Shown here: in pieces, positions 52,124 through 60,377 of the stretch
How the letters are laid out: every line of letters begins with the position of its first letter
Numbering within the stretch: position 1 is the stretch's first letter
Source of the DNA: Sphingomonadales bacterium EhC05
Lineage (GTDB): Bacteria; Pseudomonadota; Alphaproteobacteria; Sphingomonadales; Sphingomonadaceae
Assembly (NCBI GenBank): GCA_001650955.1
Contig: LXYP01000021.1
Coordinates: 1-64,000, forward strand
DNA length: 64,000 nt
Direction: 5' to 3'
Position numbers and translations under genes: made by a program
Notes under the pieces: generated by a model
Databases searched by the model: none
Told to the model about the DNA's origin: nothing
What the model saw: only the letters and a program-made list of their open reading frames with translations

Positions 52124-52518
52124 TACTGGTTCCTTATTGTTGCTAAAATTAATGACTTTGCAGTTTGCAAAACCTGGACGTTATTTTGATAATTTCTGGC
52201 GGTTTCGAGCATGTCGATTAGCTCGGCCGTCTCATCGACGGCAGCCTCCCAAACAAAGCCTTCTTTATCGGCGATGGGGTTGGATGGATCATAGCGTTTT
52301 TGAGGTTCGGCATCCGTTTTGACGACGCGCTCGACGTCGACCGTTGCCAAATTACCATCGACGACGGATCGAAACACCGGCTTCATGGAGCGAAAGGCTT
52401 CGTCCTTGCTGGAATAGTCGGTCCGAGCATTGGCTAGGTTGGACGCTGTGGCGTTCAGCCGGACCATCTGGGCAGACATGGCCCGACCCGCTACATCAAA
52501 GACATTCATACTGCCCAT
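52123..52518 (-). CDS. flgC: flagellar proximal rod protein FlgC
   Basis: A protein of 131 residues, normal length. Signature MSAQMVRLNATASNLANART near the N-terminus and the C-terminal AAVDETAELIDMLETARNYQ with NNVQVLQTAKSL. Lies two bases from flgB and shares a base with flgD. Confidence 0.93.
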   Translation of the reverse strand: MGSMNVFDVAGRAMSAQMVRLNATASNLANARTDYSSKDEAFRSMKPVFRSVVDGNLATVDVERVVKTDAEPQKRYDPSNPIADKEGFVWEAAVDETAELIDMLETARNYQNNVQVLQTAKSLILATIRNQ

Positions 52519-52520
52519 GC

Positions 52521-52874
52521 TTATTCTCCTTTCAAGGCGCGCCGGATTGAAGACACTTGCCCCTGAAGAAAGGAGAGTGTCGTGCGATATTGAATCGCAT
52601 TTTCTGCAAAAAGTGTCTGCTCGACCGATAGTTCGACCGTATTGCCATCCAACGATGGTTGCAGTGGAACCCGATAACCGGTGTGATCAGTCATTGCTTG
52701 ATCGAGAGAGCTACCGTTTTGTGCCTGCTTCATGGCCAGATCAAAATCGAGATCTTTAGCCTTATAACCCGGCGTCGATGCATTTGCGATATTGGATGCC
52801 AGCATATTAAGACGCTGAGAGCGGAGCTGTAACGCTTCGCCATTCAATGCAAATATCTGATCCAAACTTGGCAT
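52521..52874 (-). CDS. flgB: flagellar proximal rod protein FlgB
   Basis: A protein of 117 residues. Signature QLRSQRLNMLASNIANASTP then GYKAKDLDFD at the N-terminus; the C-terminus (FAENAIQYRTTLSFLQGQVS) is the usual D0 helix. First gene of the flgBCDEFGHIJKL operon, with a sigma-54 promoter about 90 bases upstream. Confidence 0.93.
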   Translation of the reverse strand: MPSLDQIFALNGEALQLRSQRLNMLASNIANASTPGYKAKDLDFDLAMKQAQNGSSLDQAMTDHTGYRVPLQPSLDGNTVELSVEQTLFAENAIQYRTTLSFLQGQVSSIRRALKGE

Positions 52875-52962
52875 CGTTTCTAATCCCGTATTAACTATCC
52901 GGTTCGTTGACCGTTCTTATTTCAAGAGAAGCACCGCGATTGGTGAACTCGAACAGGACTAA

Positions 52963-52977
52963 GCAAAGGGCGTGCCA
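52963..52977 (-). promoter_or_regulatory. sigma-54 promoter of the flgB operon
   Basis: On the minus strand TGGCACG-CCCT-TTGC followed by T, a perfect match to the -24/-12 consensus (TGGCACGNNNNTTGC). Transcription would begin near 52951, giving a leader of about 77 bases before flgB. Confidence 0.85.
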
Positions 52978-53000
52978 TTTTTTCGATGCGCTGAATAAAT

Positions 53001-53097
53001 GCCGGTTTTTCGGCGTTTACACACAGTTCCTTTGTGCCGTCCGTTTTGGGTTTTGCCAGGGCGGCAAAATTTTGCCGCTTACCGGCAAAAATTGGCC
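53001..53097. promoter_or_regulatory. palindrome cluster, candidate activator (UAS) sites for flgB
   Basis: GCCG-GTTTTT-CGGC (53001-53014); the perfect 18-base palindrome GCGGCAAAATTTTGCCGC (53061-53078), preceded by TTTTGCC at 53051-53057 which also pairs with GGCAAAA; and CCGGCAAAAATTGGCC (53082-53097). They lie about 50-145 bases upstream of the predicted flgB transcription start, the usual place for enhancer binding by a sigma-54 activator. A related CGGCA...TGCCG site lies at 60498-60513. FlbD of Caulobacter binds similar ftr elements. Confidence 0.6.
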
Positions 53098-53119
53098 ACT
53101 TCTTACAGGATCGGGATCG

Positions 53120-53815
53120 ATGGACATTATACTGACCAACATTTGGCGATTTTTTGACCCCCTATTATTTGGCGCAGTCCTGGGCAGTGTCCTGATCATG
53201 GCGTGGGTGCAAAACGGTCGCGCGTCATTGGTGCGGGCGTTCGCAGCACTTGCCAACAGCAGTCGGGATCCGTTCGGTGACAGCGGAGAAAATGCGACCT
53301 ATATGTGTCGTCGTATTGATTTCACGATGCGGGAAGCGGGGCTTTCCGGACTGGAACAGGTGCGCAGCATGGACAAATTCGTCGTAAATGTTTTGGGCCG
53401 TCTCGTTCACGCGAAGGATTCAAAGAGTTTCGAAGAATGGGTGCGGCTCGAGGAGCATTCCGCCAAAACCAAGCTGGACGGGACTGCGACCTATTGGCAT
53501 TCGGCGGCAGAGATAGCGCCGGCTATCGGTCTTATTGGGACGATAATCGGGCTTATCCAGCTTTTTGCAACCGGAATTGATCCGTTGAAGATGGGTCCGG
53601 CTATGAGCTTCACTTTGCTCACCAGCCTATATGGTCTTTTCGTGTCCCATATTATCGCATTTCCGATTTACGTCCGTCTTCATGCCCGCGCGGAAGTTCT
53701 CAATTCCTATAGATCTAAGGTTATCGAGCATGCGATCAGTATCGCCAAACGGGAACTCAATCCTGTAGGTCCGGTGCATTTCTCACCGGCCAAAGCTCCA
53801 CAGAAAGCAGCCTGA
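53120..53815 (+). CDS. MotA/TolQ/ExbB-type proton channel protein, second stator-like
   Basis: About 231 residues from ATG 53120 (MDIILTNIWRFFDPLLFGAV); the longer frame to 52907 runs across promoter sequence and is rejected. Three to four membrane helices; the channel part is HSAAEIAPAIGLIGTIIGLI and MSFTLLTSLYGLFVSHIIAF, which corresponds to MotA helices 3-4. The paired small protein follows three bases after the stop. Compared with the MotA at 43646 it is shorter and more divergent. It may power a second stator or an accessory flagellar function. Confidence 0.8.
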   Translation: MDIILTNIWRFFDPLLFGAVLGSVLIMAWVQNGRASLVRAFAALANSSRDPFGDSGENATYMCRRIDFTMREAGLSGLEQVRSMDKFVVNVLGRLVHAKDSKSFEEWVRLEEHSAKTKLDGTATYWHSAAEIAPAIGLIGTIIGLIQLFATGIDPLKMGPAMSFTLLTSLYGLFVSHIIAFPIYVRLHARAEVLNSYRSKVIEHAISIAKRELNPVGPVHFSPAKAPQKAA

Positions 53816-53818
53816 TCC

Positions 53819-54307
53819 ATGAACTCAGGCCGCACCACATTATCATTTCTAGATCTGGCGCTGATGTTGCTCAGCGCCTTTGCCTATACGCATTTTGTGA
53901 ATATTGCCGATACCGAAACCCAAAAGAAAATGGCCGGTGAAGCGGCACAAGCGCCAGTCACATTGGGGTCCTACGGCTATCAGGCAACCGATTTTTTCGG
54001 TGATAGTAACGCCATGCTGACAGACTATGCCAAGAAAGAAATTGCTGAGATCCTTACTGTTCAGCAGAAGCAGCTATTGAAAATCAGTGTTGCTTCCGCG
54101 CCGGAAGGTCAAAGCGGCTCGCGCCTCCGCCAATGGGAGACCGTTGCGGCCCGGTCGGCTGCTATTGCAGATGCGTTTGAAAAGGCGGGCCAGAACGGCA
54201 CGATGATCGTTATGCAAATGCCGGACAAACTGGTTTCCAAACCGGACAGCAAACAGAAGATAATGCTCAGATTTTTCCCGCCGGAAAAAGGCATAATCGA
54301 TGAATAG
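53819..54307 (+). CDS. compact MotB-like protein with OmpA-like C-terminus
   Basis: A protein of 162 residues, much shorter than MotB. One N-terminal helix, LSFLDLALMLLSAFAYTHFV, carries an Asp near the start where MotB/ExbD have theirs. The C-terminal ~110 residues resemble a diverged OmpA fold (FFGDSNAMLTDYAKKEIAEI and RLRQWETVAARSAAIADAFE), but the usual GHTD motif is replaced by a VASAPEG segment, so peptidoglycan binding is uncertain. It forms a pair with the MotA/TolQ-like gene just upstream. Next comes flgA under its own sigma-54 promoter. Confidence 0.65.
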   Translation: MNSGRTTLSFLDLALMLLSAFAYTHFVNIADTETQKKMAGEAAQAPVTLGSYGYQATDFFGDSNAMLTDYAKKEIAEILTVQQKQLLKISVASAPEGQSGSRLRQWETVAARSAAIADAFEKAGQNGTMIVMQMPDKLVSKPDSKQKIMLRFFPPEKGIIDE

Positions 54308-54325
54308 TGGGATTTTTTATCAAAC

Positions 54326-54340
54326 TGGCATGATACCTGC
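54326..54340 (+). promoter_or_regulatory. sigma-54 promoter upstream of flgA
   Basis: TGGCATG-ATAC-CTGC followed by T; two mismatches to the consensus (C to T at position 6 and T to C at 12) with correct GG-N10-GC spacing. Transcription would start near 54352, 24 bases before the ATG. Confidence 0.72.
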
Positions 54341-54375
54341 TTAGATCCTGTGATTACAGCATAGGAACAGATCAC

Positions 54376-54873
54376 ATGCCCCACCGTCATTTTGCTTTGC
54401 CCATTTTCTCGCTACTTTTGATGGGAGCGACATCATCTTTTGAAGATACAACTCTTCTTGACCGGCAAGTTGCGTCGCATTTGAACGCCGGGATCGGAGA
54501 GGCTGGGGGCGCTCTGGCGCCCATCGATGATCGCTTGAAGTTAAAGCGATGCCCTGCGTCGGTTGAACTTTCCGGTACGAAAAGAAACGCGATTTTGCTC
54601 AGTTGCCCAGGTCTGGGCTGGCGGATATTTGTTCCGGTCAGCCGCAACGGACGGCAAGATAGCGGTCGTGATGACCGTGCTGGAGCGATTTTGATCCAGC
54701 GGAACCAACCGGTCACTCTCATTGTCCGGCGGTCAAATTTTAGCATCCGCTACGGAGTGATTGCGCAAAAAAGCGGTAGAATGGGAGAGTATATCCCGGT
54801 TCGATCCGATCGCAAATCCAAGGAATTAATGGCTCGCGTCTCCGGTTCAGGCGAGGTCGAACTGGCTCGCTGA
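54376..54873 (+). CDS. flgA: P-ring assembly chaperone FlgA
   Basis: A periplasmic protein of 165 residues. A signal peptide covers the first ~20 residues (FALPIFSLLLMGATSS). The family's features are LKLKRCPASVELSG and the C-terminal SAF-type segment IQRNQPVTLIVRRSNFSIRY with GRMGEYIPVRSDRKSKELMA. FlgA helps FlgI assemble. The gene starts downstream of a sigma-54 promoter. Confidence 0.85.
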   Translation: MPHRHFALPIFSLLLMGATSSFEDTTLLDRQVASHLNAGIGEAGGALAPIDDRLKLKRCPASVELSGTKRNAILLSCPGLGWRIFVPVSRNGRQDSGRDDRAGAILIQRNQPVTLIVRRSNFSIRYGVIAQKSGRMGEYIPVRSDRKSKELMARVSGSGEVELAR

Positions 54874-55003
54874 AAAAAAATTCCGGTAATAGCTTAATTT
54901 TTTCCCAACGAACCGTAAATCATTATGAAAGAATTCATATGCGCATCAAGATAGACTAATCGAAACACGATTTGCTATTTCGGCGCAGTAAGGAAGCAAT
55001 GAT

Positions 55004-55294
55004 ATGAAACCTGTTGATAGCTATTCAGCCATTAATGCACGGATGGATCGCCCGGCCCTAAATGGCGCTGCAGCAAAACCAGTTGATGGAGCCGCCGGTT
55101 CCGACAAAGCAAAAGCGCCGACCGCGGTATCGACGACTGCGTCGCAGATGGCGGTCGATAAACCGCCGTTTGATGAACAGAAAGTGTCGGATATCAAACA
55201 AAAAATCGCTGCCGGTAGCTACCATGTAGATACAGATGCACTGGCCTCGAAAATGCTCGATGCTGGAGTTCTAGGTGTGGAATCGAAAAAATGA
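55004..55294 (+). CDS. flgM: anti-sigma-28 factor FlgM
   Basis: A protein of 96 residues. The N-terminal half is disordered and Ala/Pro-rich; the C-terminal half (FDEQKVSDIKQKIAAGSYHV then DTDALASKMLDAG) is the conserved FlgM sigma-binding part. It holds FliA inactive until the hook is complete and FlgM is exported. Overlaps flgN by four bases; AAGGAAG precedes its ATG. Confidence 0.9.
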   Translation: MKPVDSYSAINARMDRPALNGAAAKPVDGAAGSDKAKAPTAVSTTASQMAVDKPPFDEQKVSDIKQKIAAGSYHVDTDALASKMLDAGVLGVESKK

Positions 55295-55602
55295 ACGAGA
55301 TAGTCGAAACATTTCGCAGTTCGCAAAACAGCCTGTTGTTGGCTTTGGATGGTCATGACAGCGATGCGATCTTTCAAGCGAGCAAAGAGCTCAGCGGGGC
55401 TGCGGTGAAACTCAGGACTCTAGAAGCAAGCGATGTCGACAGCAGTTTGCGACCGCTAATGTCTGAAGTCGACGAGTTGATGCAGGCATCAATTTACCGT
55501 CTCCGCTTTTTGCGGGATCATAGCTCGACCCGTCTCCAGCTTTTGTCGGGATGGCGCGCAAATCAGGCAGATACTTATTCCAACCCCGGACGTGGCCGTT
55601 AG
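55291..55602 (+). CDS. flgN: FlgN-like flagellar export chaperone
   Basis: A short helical protein of 103 residues, overlapping flgM by four bases. Helices: FRSSQNSLLLALDGHDSDAI, then SELSGAAVKLRTLEA-like and MSEVDELMQASIYRLRFLRD. Position directly after flgM and all-helical character are the arguments for FlgN, the chaperone of FlgK and FlgL; direct sequence identity with FlgN proteins is weak. Confidence 0.6.
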   Translation: MNEIVETFRSSQNSLLLALDGHDSDAIFQASKELSGAAVKLRTLEASDVDSSLRPLMSEVDELMQASIYRLRFLRDHSSTRLQLLSGWRANQADTYSNPGRGR

Positions 55603-55654
55603 GATCTGCCGATCCGGACAATAATTCGTTACAAGACCAACAAATTCTGATTAT

Positions 55655-55669
55655 TGGCATGATCATTGC
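55655..55669 (+). promoter_or_regulatory. sigma-54 promoter of the transglycosylase-flhA-fliA operon
   Basis: TGGCATG-ATCA-TTGC followed by T, one mismatch to the consensus. Transcription would begin near 55681, leaving a 21-base leader that holds AGGAGA before the ATG at 55702. Confidence 0.8.
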
Positions 55670-55701
55670 TTCTCTCCTTAACAGGAGATTTTACGCAAAA
55701 T

Positions 55702-56529
55702 ATGTCAAACCTATCCATCACTCAACGCTATGAACAGGGCAGCTTGCCCAATGTTATCGCGCGGGCAGCCGAGCGGAATGGCGTAGATTTCAATTATCTG
55801 ATGGGGCAAGCGCAGCTTGAAAGCGGGATGCGCCCGGACGCCAAGGCAAGCACCTCCTCCGCCACCGGCCTGTATCAGTTTCTCGAACAGACATGGCTTG
55901 GCTTGGTCAAGGACAAGGGCGACGAATATGGGCTCGGTTGGGCCAAAGATGCGATTTCTCAAAATGGCAAAGGCCGGTTCGTTGTTGCCGACAGCGCCCA
56001 GAAATCCGACATTCTTGCGCTCCGCAACGATCCTCAGATAGCCGCTAGCCTGGCCGGTGAGTTTGCGCGTGACAATAGTTCCTATCTGCAGCAGCGTATC
56101 GGCCGGGAGCCGGAATCGGTCGATCTATATCTCGCACATTTTCTCGGACCTGCCGGATCGGCAAAGTTTCTCAGCCGCATGGATGCCAGCCCGCATGCAC
56201 CGGCAGCGCCAGCCTTTGGTGCAGCCGCCGCTGCGAACCCTTCGATATTTTACGACAAGGCTGGGAGCCCGCGCAGCTATCAAGATATCCGCACCGGCTT
56301 TGCCCGCAAGCTCGACAATGCTGCGATGCAGGCGGCAAGCGGCAATTTTCTTCCTGTCAACGGAAAAACTTTGCCGCCATCGGAAAAGTCTCTGCCGATG
56401 GTCCAGCCGTCAGATTACCTCCGTATCGCGAAAAACCACATTAATGATCAGAACCATTCGGACAAGTCGAAACCGTTCAATGAACCGGCTCGCGCTGCAT
56501 ATCTGATGCTCGCCTCTCTTGGGATATAA
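55702..56529 (+). CDS. lytic transglycosylase, probable flagellar rod-hole muramidase
   Basis: Cuts peptidoglycan; 275 residues from ATG 55702. The SLT fold has its catalytic Glu in LMGQAQLESGMRPDAKAS, followed by SSATGLYQFLEQTWLGLVKD. LAHFLGPAGSAKFL is also typical. No Sec signal peptide is visible, so export through the flagellar apparatus is possible, as for FlgJ. FlgJ here (99 residues) lacks its muramidase domain, and this enzyme is the likely replacement for opening the cell wall for the rod. Downstream, flhA begins directly at the next base. Confidence 0.85.
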   Translation: MSNLSITQRYEQGSLPNVIARAAERNGVDFNYLMGQAQLESGMRPDAKASTSSATGLYQFLEQTWLGLVKDKGDEYGLGWAKDAISQNGKGRFVVADSAQKSDILALRNDPQIAASLAGEFARDNSSYLQQRIGREPESVDLYLAHFLGPAGSAKFLSRMDASPHAPAAPAFGAAAAANPSIFYDKAGSPRSYQDIRTGFARKLDNAAMQAASGNFLPVNGKTLPPSEKSLPMVQPSDYLRIAKNHINDQNHSDKSKPFNEPARAAYLMLASLGI

Positions 56530-58644
56530 ATGAAAATGAACCTAGAAATTCTCTCGCTAGACAAAGTTGCCGGCCGGCTGAAATCAGGATTGCTCCCGAT
56601 GGCAACGCTGTTACTGGTCATTTTTATGGTTCTGCCGCTTCCGACAATATTGTTGGATGTCGGTTTCATCACCAATATCATGATCTCACTGGCGATCCTG
56701 ATGGTTGCACTCAATGCAAACAAGCCGCTTGATTTTTCAAGCTTCCCTACGGTTCTGCTTTTTGCCACTCTTCTGCGTTTGGGACTGAATATTGCTTCAA
56801 CCCGGGTTGTGTTGGTCGAGGGCCATGAAGGCGGTGCATCCGCAGGTCAGATTATCGAAGCCTTTGGCGGGTTGTTGCTTGGTGGCAATTATGTCGTCGG
56901 TATATTTGTGTTCTGTATTGTGATGATCATCAATTTGATCGTGATAACCAAAGGCGCCGGCCGGGTATCAGAAGTGTCTGCACGTTTCACCTTGGATGCC
57001 TTGCCCGGCAAACAGATGGCGATTGATGCTGACCTTAATGCGGGCCTTATTGCTCCCGAAGACGCGAAGGCGCGGAGGTCGGAAGTTGCCACTGAGGCTG
57101 ATTTCTATGGTTCGATGGATGGCGCATCCAAATTTGTAAAAGGTGATGCGGTAGCCGGAATATTGATTCTGGCGGTGAATATCATCGGCGGCATCATTCT
57201 TGGAATCACAACCCACGGACTTTCGGTTGCCGAGGCCGCGAGCACCTATACAATGCTGGCCATTGGCGATGCTTTAGTTGCGCAAGTTCCGGCTTTGATC
57301 CTTTCAATTGCCGCTGCAGCGATCGTGACGCGGGTTGCGTCTACCCAAAACCTGGCAGATCAGATCACCGGACAATTTGGTTCGGGGGCAGCCTGGGTTC
57401 CGGTGGCCATCATTCTCACAATCCTTGGGATCCTGCCGGGCATGCCGCATGTCGTTGTTTTGTCGGCGGCGGCTGTTGCGGGCGGCATCGCCTTCTATCT
57501 GATCCGCAAGCCGGAAAAGGTCGAAATCGCGCCTCCTCCAGTCGAAGAAAAACAACCCGAGCAAATTGATTGGGAAGATGTCTCTGAGAAGGCACGGCTT
57601 GGCATTGATATCGGATATGGGCTTGTTCCGATGGTTGAGGACCGCAAGGGCGCGCCGTTGATGAAGCGGATCACTGGAATCCGGCGTCAGATTTCCAAGG
57701 AGTTGGGGTTTGTCGTTCCGCTCGTACGGATCAAAGATGATTTGTCTCTGGAACCCAATAGCTACCGCATCATGTTGGGCGGCATGGTTTTGGGCGAAGA
57801 CACCGTTTGGCCCAATGATTTTCTAGCGCTTGATGACGGGCATGTGGATTCAGCTATCGAGGGCCGACCATGCAAAGACCCGACCTTTGGCATGGACGCG
57901 CTTTGGATTGGCGCGGAAGAAAAATCACGAGCAATTGCCGAGGGATATACAGTTGTAGATGCACCCACGGTTGTGGCGACACATTTGAATGACGTGGTGC
58001 GACGCAATGCAGCTCAACTATTCGGGATGGACGAAGCGCAGAAGCTGCTCGACTTTCTCAAGGAATCTTCTCCGAATCTTGTCGAAAGCCTGACGCCACA
58101 ACCTTTGTCGCTCTATGCTGTGACCGCGATCTGCCGTGACCTTCTCGCCGAAAAAGTGCCCGTAAAGGACTTTCAGCAGATTTGCCTGGCGATGCTGGAA
58201 GCATCAAGCCTGCACAGTGAAACTCCGCATATTGTAGACGCGATCCGGCAGAAGATCGGAAATCTGATTGTCCAGACCATGGTCCCGATCAATCTACCGT
58301 TGCCGGTCGTGACATTGGATGCTGACCTCGAAAGCTTGTTGGTCAAAGCCCTGAAAGTAGGTGACGAGGCGAGCTATCCGATCGAACCGCAGCTGGCTCA
58401 GAAAATAATCGAGGCCGTGGATGAAGCCGCCATGTCGTTGCCGATGGAGGCCCGCAACGTCGCTCTTATTACGTCGCCGGTCGTCCGCCGACCGCTGGGA
58501 GCTTTACTTAAACAGCGCTTTCCTGATCTGACGGTGCTTTCCTATCAGGAATTGCCTGACGACAAGTCGATCGAAGTGTTGACCAAGATCGGAGTGCCGC
58601 AATCGCGACCCGAAATGTCTCTTGTCGATGCAAGTCAAAACTAA
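56530..58644 (+). CDS. flhA: flagellar export gate protein FlhA
   Basis: Core of the flagellar type III export gate, 704 residues. About eight membrane helices in the first ~330 residues, with the FHIPEP signature region VLLFATLLRLGLNIASTRVV and the conserved DALPGKQMAIDADLNAGLI. Then the cytoplasmic domain with IRQKIGNLIVQTMVPINLPL and PVVRRPLGALLKQRFPDLTV. The gene starts directly after the transglycosylase stop and is followed 20 bases later by fliA. Confidence 0.95.
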   Translation: MKMNLEILSLDKVAGRLKSGLLPMATLLLVIFMVLPLPTILLDVGFITNIMISLAILMVALNANKPLDFSSFPTVLLFATLLRLGLNIASTRVVLVEGHEGGASAGQIIEAFGGLLLGGNYVVGIFVFCIVMIINLIVITKGAGRVSEVSARFTLDALPGKQMAIDADLNAGLIAPEDAKARRSEVATEADFYGSMDGASKFVKGDAVAGILILAVNIIGGIILGITTHGLSVAEAASTYTMLAIGDALVAQVPALILSIAAAAIVTRVASTQNLADQITGQFGSGAAWVPVAIILTILGILPGMPHVVVLSAAAVAGGIAFYLIRKPEKVEIAPPPVEEKQPEQIDWEDVSEKARLGIDIGYGLVPMVEDRKGAPLMKRITGIRRQISKELGFVVPLVRIKDDLSLEPNSYRIMLGGMVLGEDTVWPNDFLALDDGHVDSAIEGRPCKDPTFGMDALWIGAEEKSRAIAEGYTVVDAPTVVATHLNDVVRRNAAQLFGMDEAQKLLDFLKESSPNLVESLTPQPLSLYAVTAICRDLLAEKVPVKDFQQICLAMLEASSLHSETPHIVDAIRQKIGNLIVQTMVPINLPLPVVTLDADLESLLVKALKVGDEASYPIEPQLAQKIIEAVDEAAMSLPMEARNVALITSPVVRRPLGALLKQRFPDLTVLSYQELPDDKSIEVLTKIGVPQSRPEMSLVDASQN

Positions 58645-58664
58645 TTACCAATCGGAAACCGAAT

Positions 58665-59384
58665 ATGTTGCAAGCAAAAAACCGAGCATCTCAAGCCTAT
58701 GGCGCAATGAGATCGAATGAGAATAGACTGATCGAAGAGAACCAGTCGCTGGTCACGAAAATTGCGTGGCAGGTCAAATCATTCGCGCCCGACCAGATGG
58801 AGATTGAAGATCTTATCCAGGTCGGGCTGGTCGCTATGGTTGAGTCCGCAAAAAAATATGTGGATCAGGGACATAGTTTTAGTACCTATCTATATGTTCG
58901 CGTCCGCGGAGCGATGATCGATCATCTGAGAGCAACCTGCAATTTGCGCAGAACATCGGTTGACTGGCATAAAAAGGTTCGTCGCTATCGCGACAAGCTT
59001 TCACAGGAACTAGGGCGCCAGCCAAATGATACTGAGCTGGCTCTGGCGATGGATATGAATCAGGCTGAATTCATAAAAAACACCGATCGGGCGATTGATA
59101 TTCATTTGGACTCGCTTGATGAAGTCTATTGCGATTCCAGTAGCTGGTTTACCGATCAAGAAGATGATCAACATCAGACACTGGAAAAATCGCAGATGGC
59201 GGAACTGCTCTCTGAAAAATTGAAGCAGCTCAATGAGCGTGAACAGCTTGTGCTGAACTGCTATTTCATTGAGGAAATGCAGCTTGATGAAATTGGCGCT
59301 GTTCTTGATGTCTCTTCGGTGCGCGTTTGCCAGATCAAAAAAAGGGCGTTGGAGAAGCTACAAGCGGTGATGACTCTGAATTAG
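58665..59384 (+). CDS. fliA: flagellar sigma factor FliA (sigma-28)
   Basis: RNA polymerase sigma factor of 239 residues, the normal FliA length. Region 2: MEIEDLIQVGLVAMVESAKK and FSTYLYVRVRGAMIDHLRAT; region 3: ELGRQPNDTELALAMDMNQA; region 4: LNEREQLVLNCYFIEEMQLD and SSVRVCQIKKRALEKLQ. It should direct flagellin and other late genes and is held by FlgM. Expressed from the sigma-54 promoter at 55655. A shared terminator lies between it and flagellin. Confidence 0.94.
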   Translation: MLQAKNRASQAYGAMRSNENRLIEENQSLVTKIAWQVKSFAPDQMEIEDLIQVGLVAMVESAKKYVDQGHSFSTYLYVRVRGAMIDHLRATCNLRRTSVDWHKKVRRYRDKLSQELGRQPNDTELALAMDMNQAEFIKNTDRAIDIHLDSLDEVYCDSSSWFTDQEDDQHQTLEKSQMAELLSEKLKQLNEREQLVLNCYFIEEMQLDEIGAVLDVSSVRVCQIKKRALEKLQAVMTLN

Positions 59385-59431
59385 AATCCAATTTCTGAGA
59401 GAGGCCGCATATCGGAATTCTCATCGAACAA

Positions 59432-59464
59432 AAAAGCCTCTTCCTTACTAGGGAAGAGGCTTTT
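59432..59464. terminator. bidirectional terminator between fliA and flagellin
   Basis: AAAAGCCTCTTCC (59432-59444) pairs with GGAAGAGGCTTTT (59452-59464) around a seven-base loop; A-run on the left and T-run on the right make it work in both directions for the convergent fliA and flagellin genes. Confidence 0.9.
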
Positions 59465-59484
59465 CATTTTGGTGGAGCTAGATA

Positions 59485-60300
59485 TTATCGGATCAGGCTC
59501 AATACAGACTGCTGAGACTGGTTTGCCTGAGACAACATCGCTGTTGAAGCCTGGCTCAGAATCTGGTTTTTGGCGAGCTGGGTCGTTTCTGCCGAGAAGT
59601 CGACGTCCACAATCCGCGAACGTGATTCTGTGATGTTGGCAACACGATCAGTCAAGTTGGAAACCGTGGTCTGCAAACGGTTCTGGGCAGCACCCAAAGT
59701 TGCCTGAGCGGTGGTTACCGTATCCAGAGCGGTGTCGAGCAAGCCCAACGCCGCAGTTGCATCAGCTTCAGTCGCAACGGTCAGAGCTGCAACACCAAGA
59801 GCGGCCGCATCAACGTCGGTCAGAGTAACAGCAACGGTCTCACTGGCGTTTGAACCGGTTTGAATATTGATGCTGGCATTGGTTCCATCGAGCAACGCAA
59901 CATCGTTGAAGTCGGTCCGTGTTGCGACATCGCCGATCTGGGAGATCAATGCGGTAACTTCCGTTTGCAGGTTGGTCCGGTCACCAGCTGCAAGTGTGCC
60001 GTTGGCAGACTGAACAGCAAGTTCACGCATACGTTGCAGCATGCTGGTGATTTCGTTCATGCCGCCTTCTGCGGTCTGGGCCATCGAGATGCCGTCATTG
60101 GCGTTACGAACAGCCATGTTCAAGCCACGAACTTCTGAAGTCATCCGCGTGGCAATTGAGTTGCCTGCTGCGTCATCAGAAGCAGAGTTGATACGTTGGC
60201 CGGTTGAAAGGCGCTCGATAGATTTTGCAAGACCCATTTCAGCTTGGTTTGAAGCGTAGCTGGTACGCAGGGCCGTGACGTTGGTTCCTATTACGGTCAT
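59485..60300 (-). CDS. fliC: flagellin
   Basis: Filament subunit of 271 residues. Conserved N-terminal D0/D1 part ([20 protein letters not shown] with [20 protein letters not shown]) and C-terminal part ([20 protein letters not shown] with [20 protein letters not shown]). The central variable region is only about 60 residues ([20 protein letters not shown]), so it is a minimal, alphaproteobacterial-type flagellin. It is the only flagellin in the window and has a FliA-type promoter upstream. Confidence 0.94.
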   Translation of the reverse strand: MTVIGTNVTALRTSYASNQAEMGLAKSIERLSTGQRINSASDDAAGNSIATRMTSEVRGLNMAVRNANDGISMAQTAEGGMNEITSMLQRMRELAVQSANGTLAAGDRTNLQTEVTALISQIGDVATRTDFNDVALLDGTNASINIQTGSNASETVAVTLTDVDAAALGVAALTVATEADATAALGLLDTALDTVTTAQATLGAAQNRLQTTVSNLTDRVANITESRSRIVDVDFSAETTQLAKNQILSQASTAMLSQANQSQQSVLSLIR

Positions 60301-60377
60301 GGTTTCATCCTTTTCACAGTTAATACAATCGATTCATCTAGCGGGTCACCTCGTCAGATGAAGCGGCCTCGAAGTAG

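Noticed and set aside
53082-53106. Possible sigma-54 promoter directly before the second stator-like gene
   Set aside because: CGGCAAAAATTGGC and TGGCCACTTCTTAC have wrong spacing or lack the GC element, and the start would fall on the ATG.
52907-53119. Longer N-terminus for the second MotA/TolQ-like protein
   Set aside because: The extension covers the palindromes and promoter of flgB and has no similarity to the family; ATG 53120 begins a normal membrane helix.
54950-55003. Sigma-54 promoter before flgM
   Set aside because: TTTGCT is present, but no GG element lies at the correct distance; read-through from the flgA promoter is simpler.
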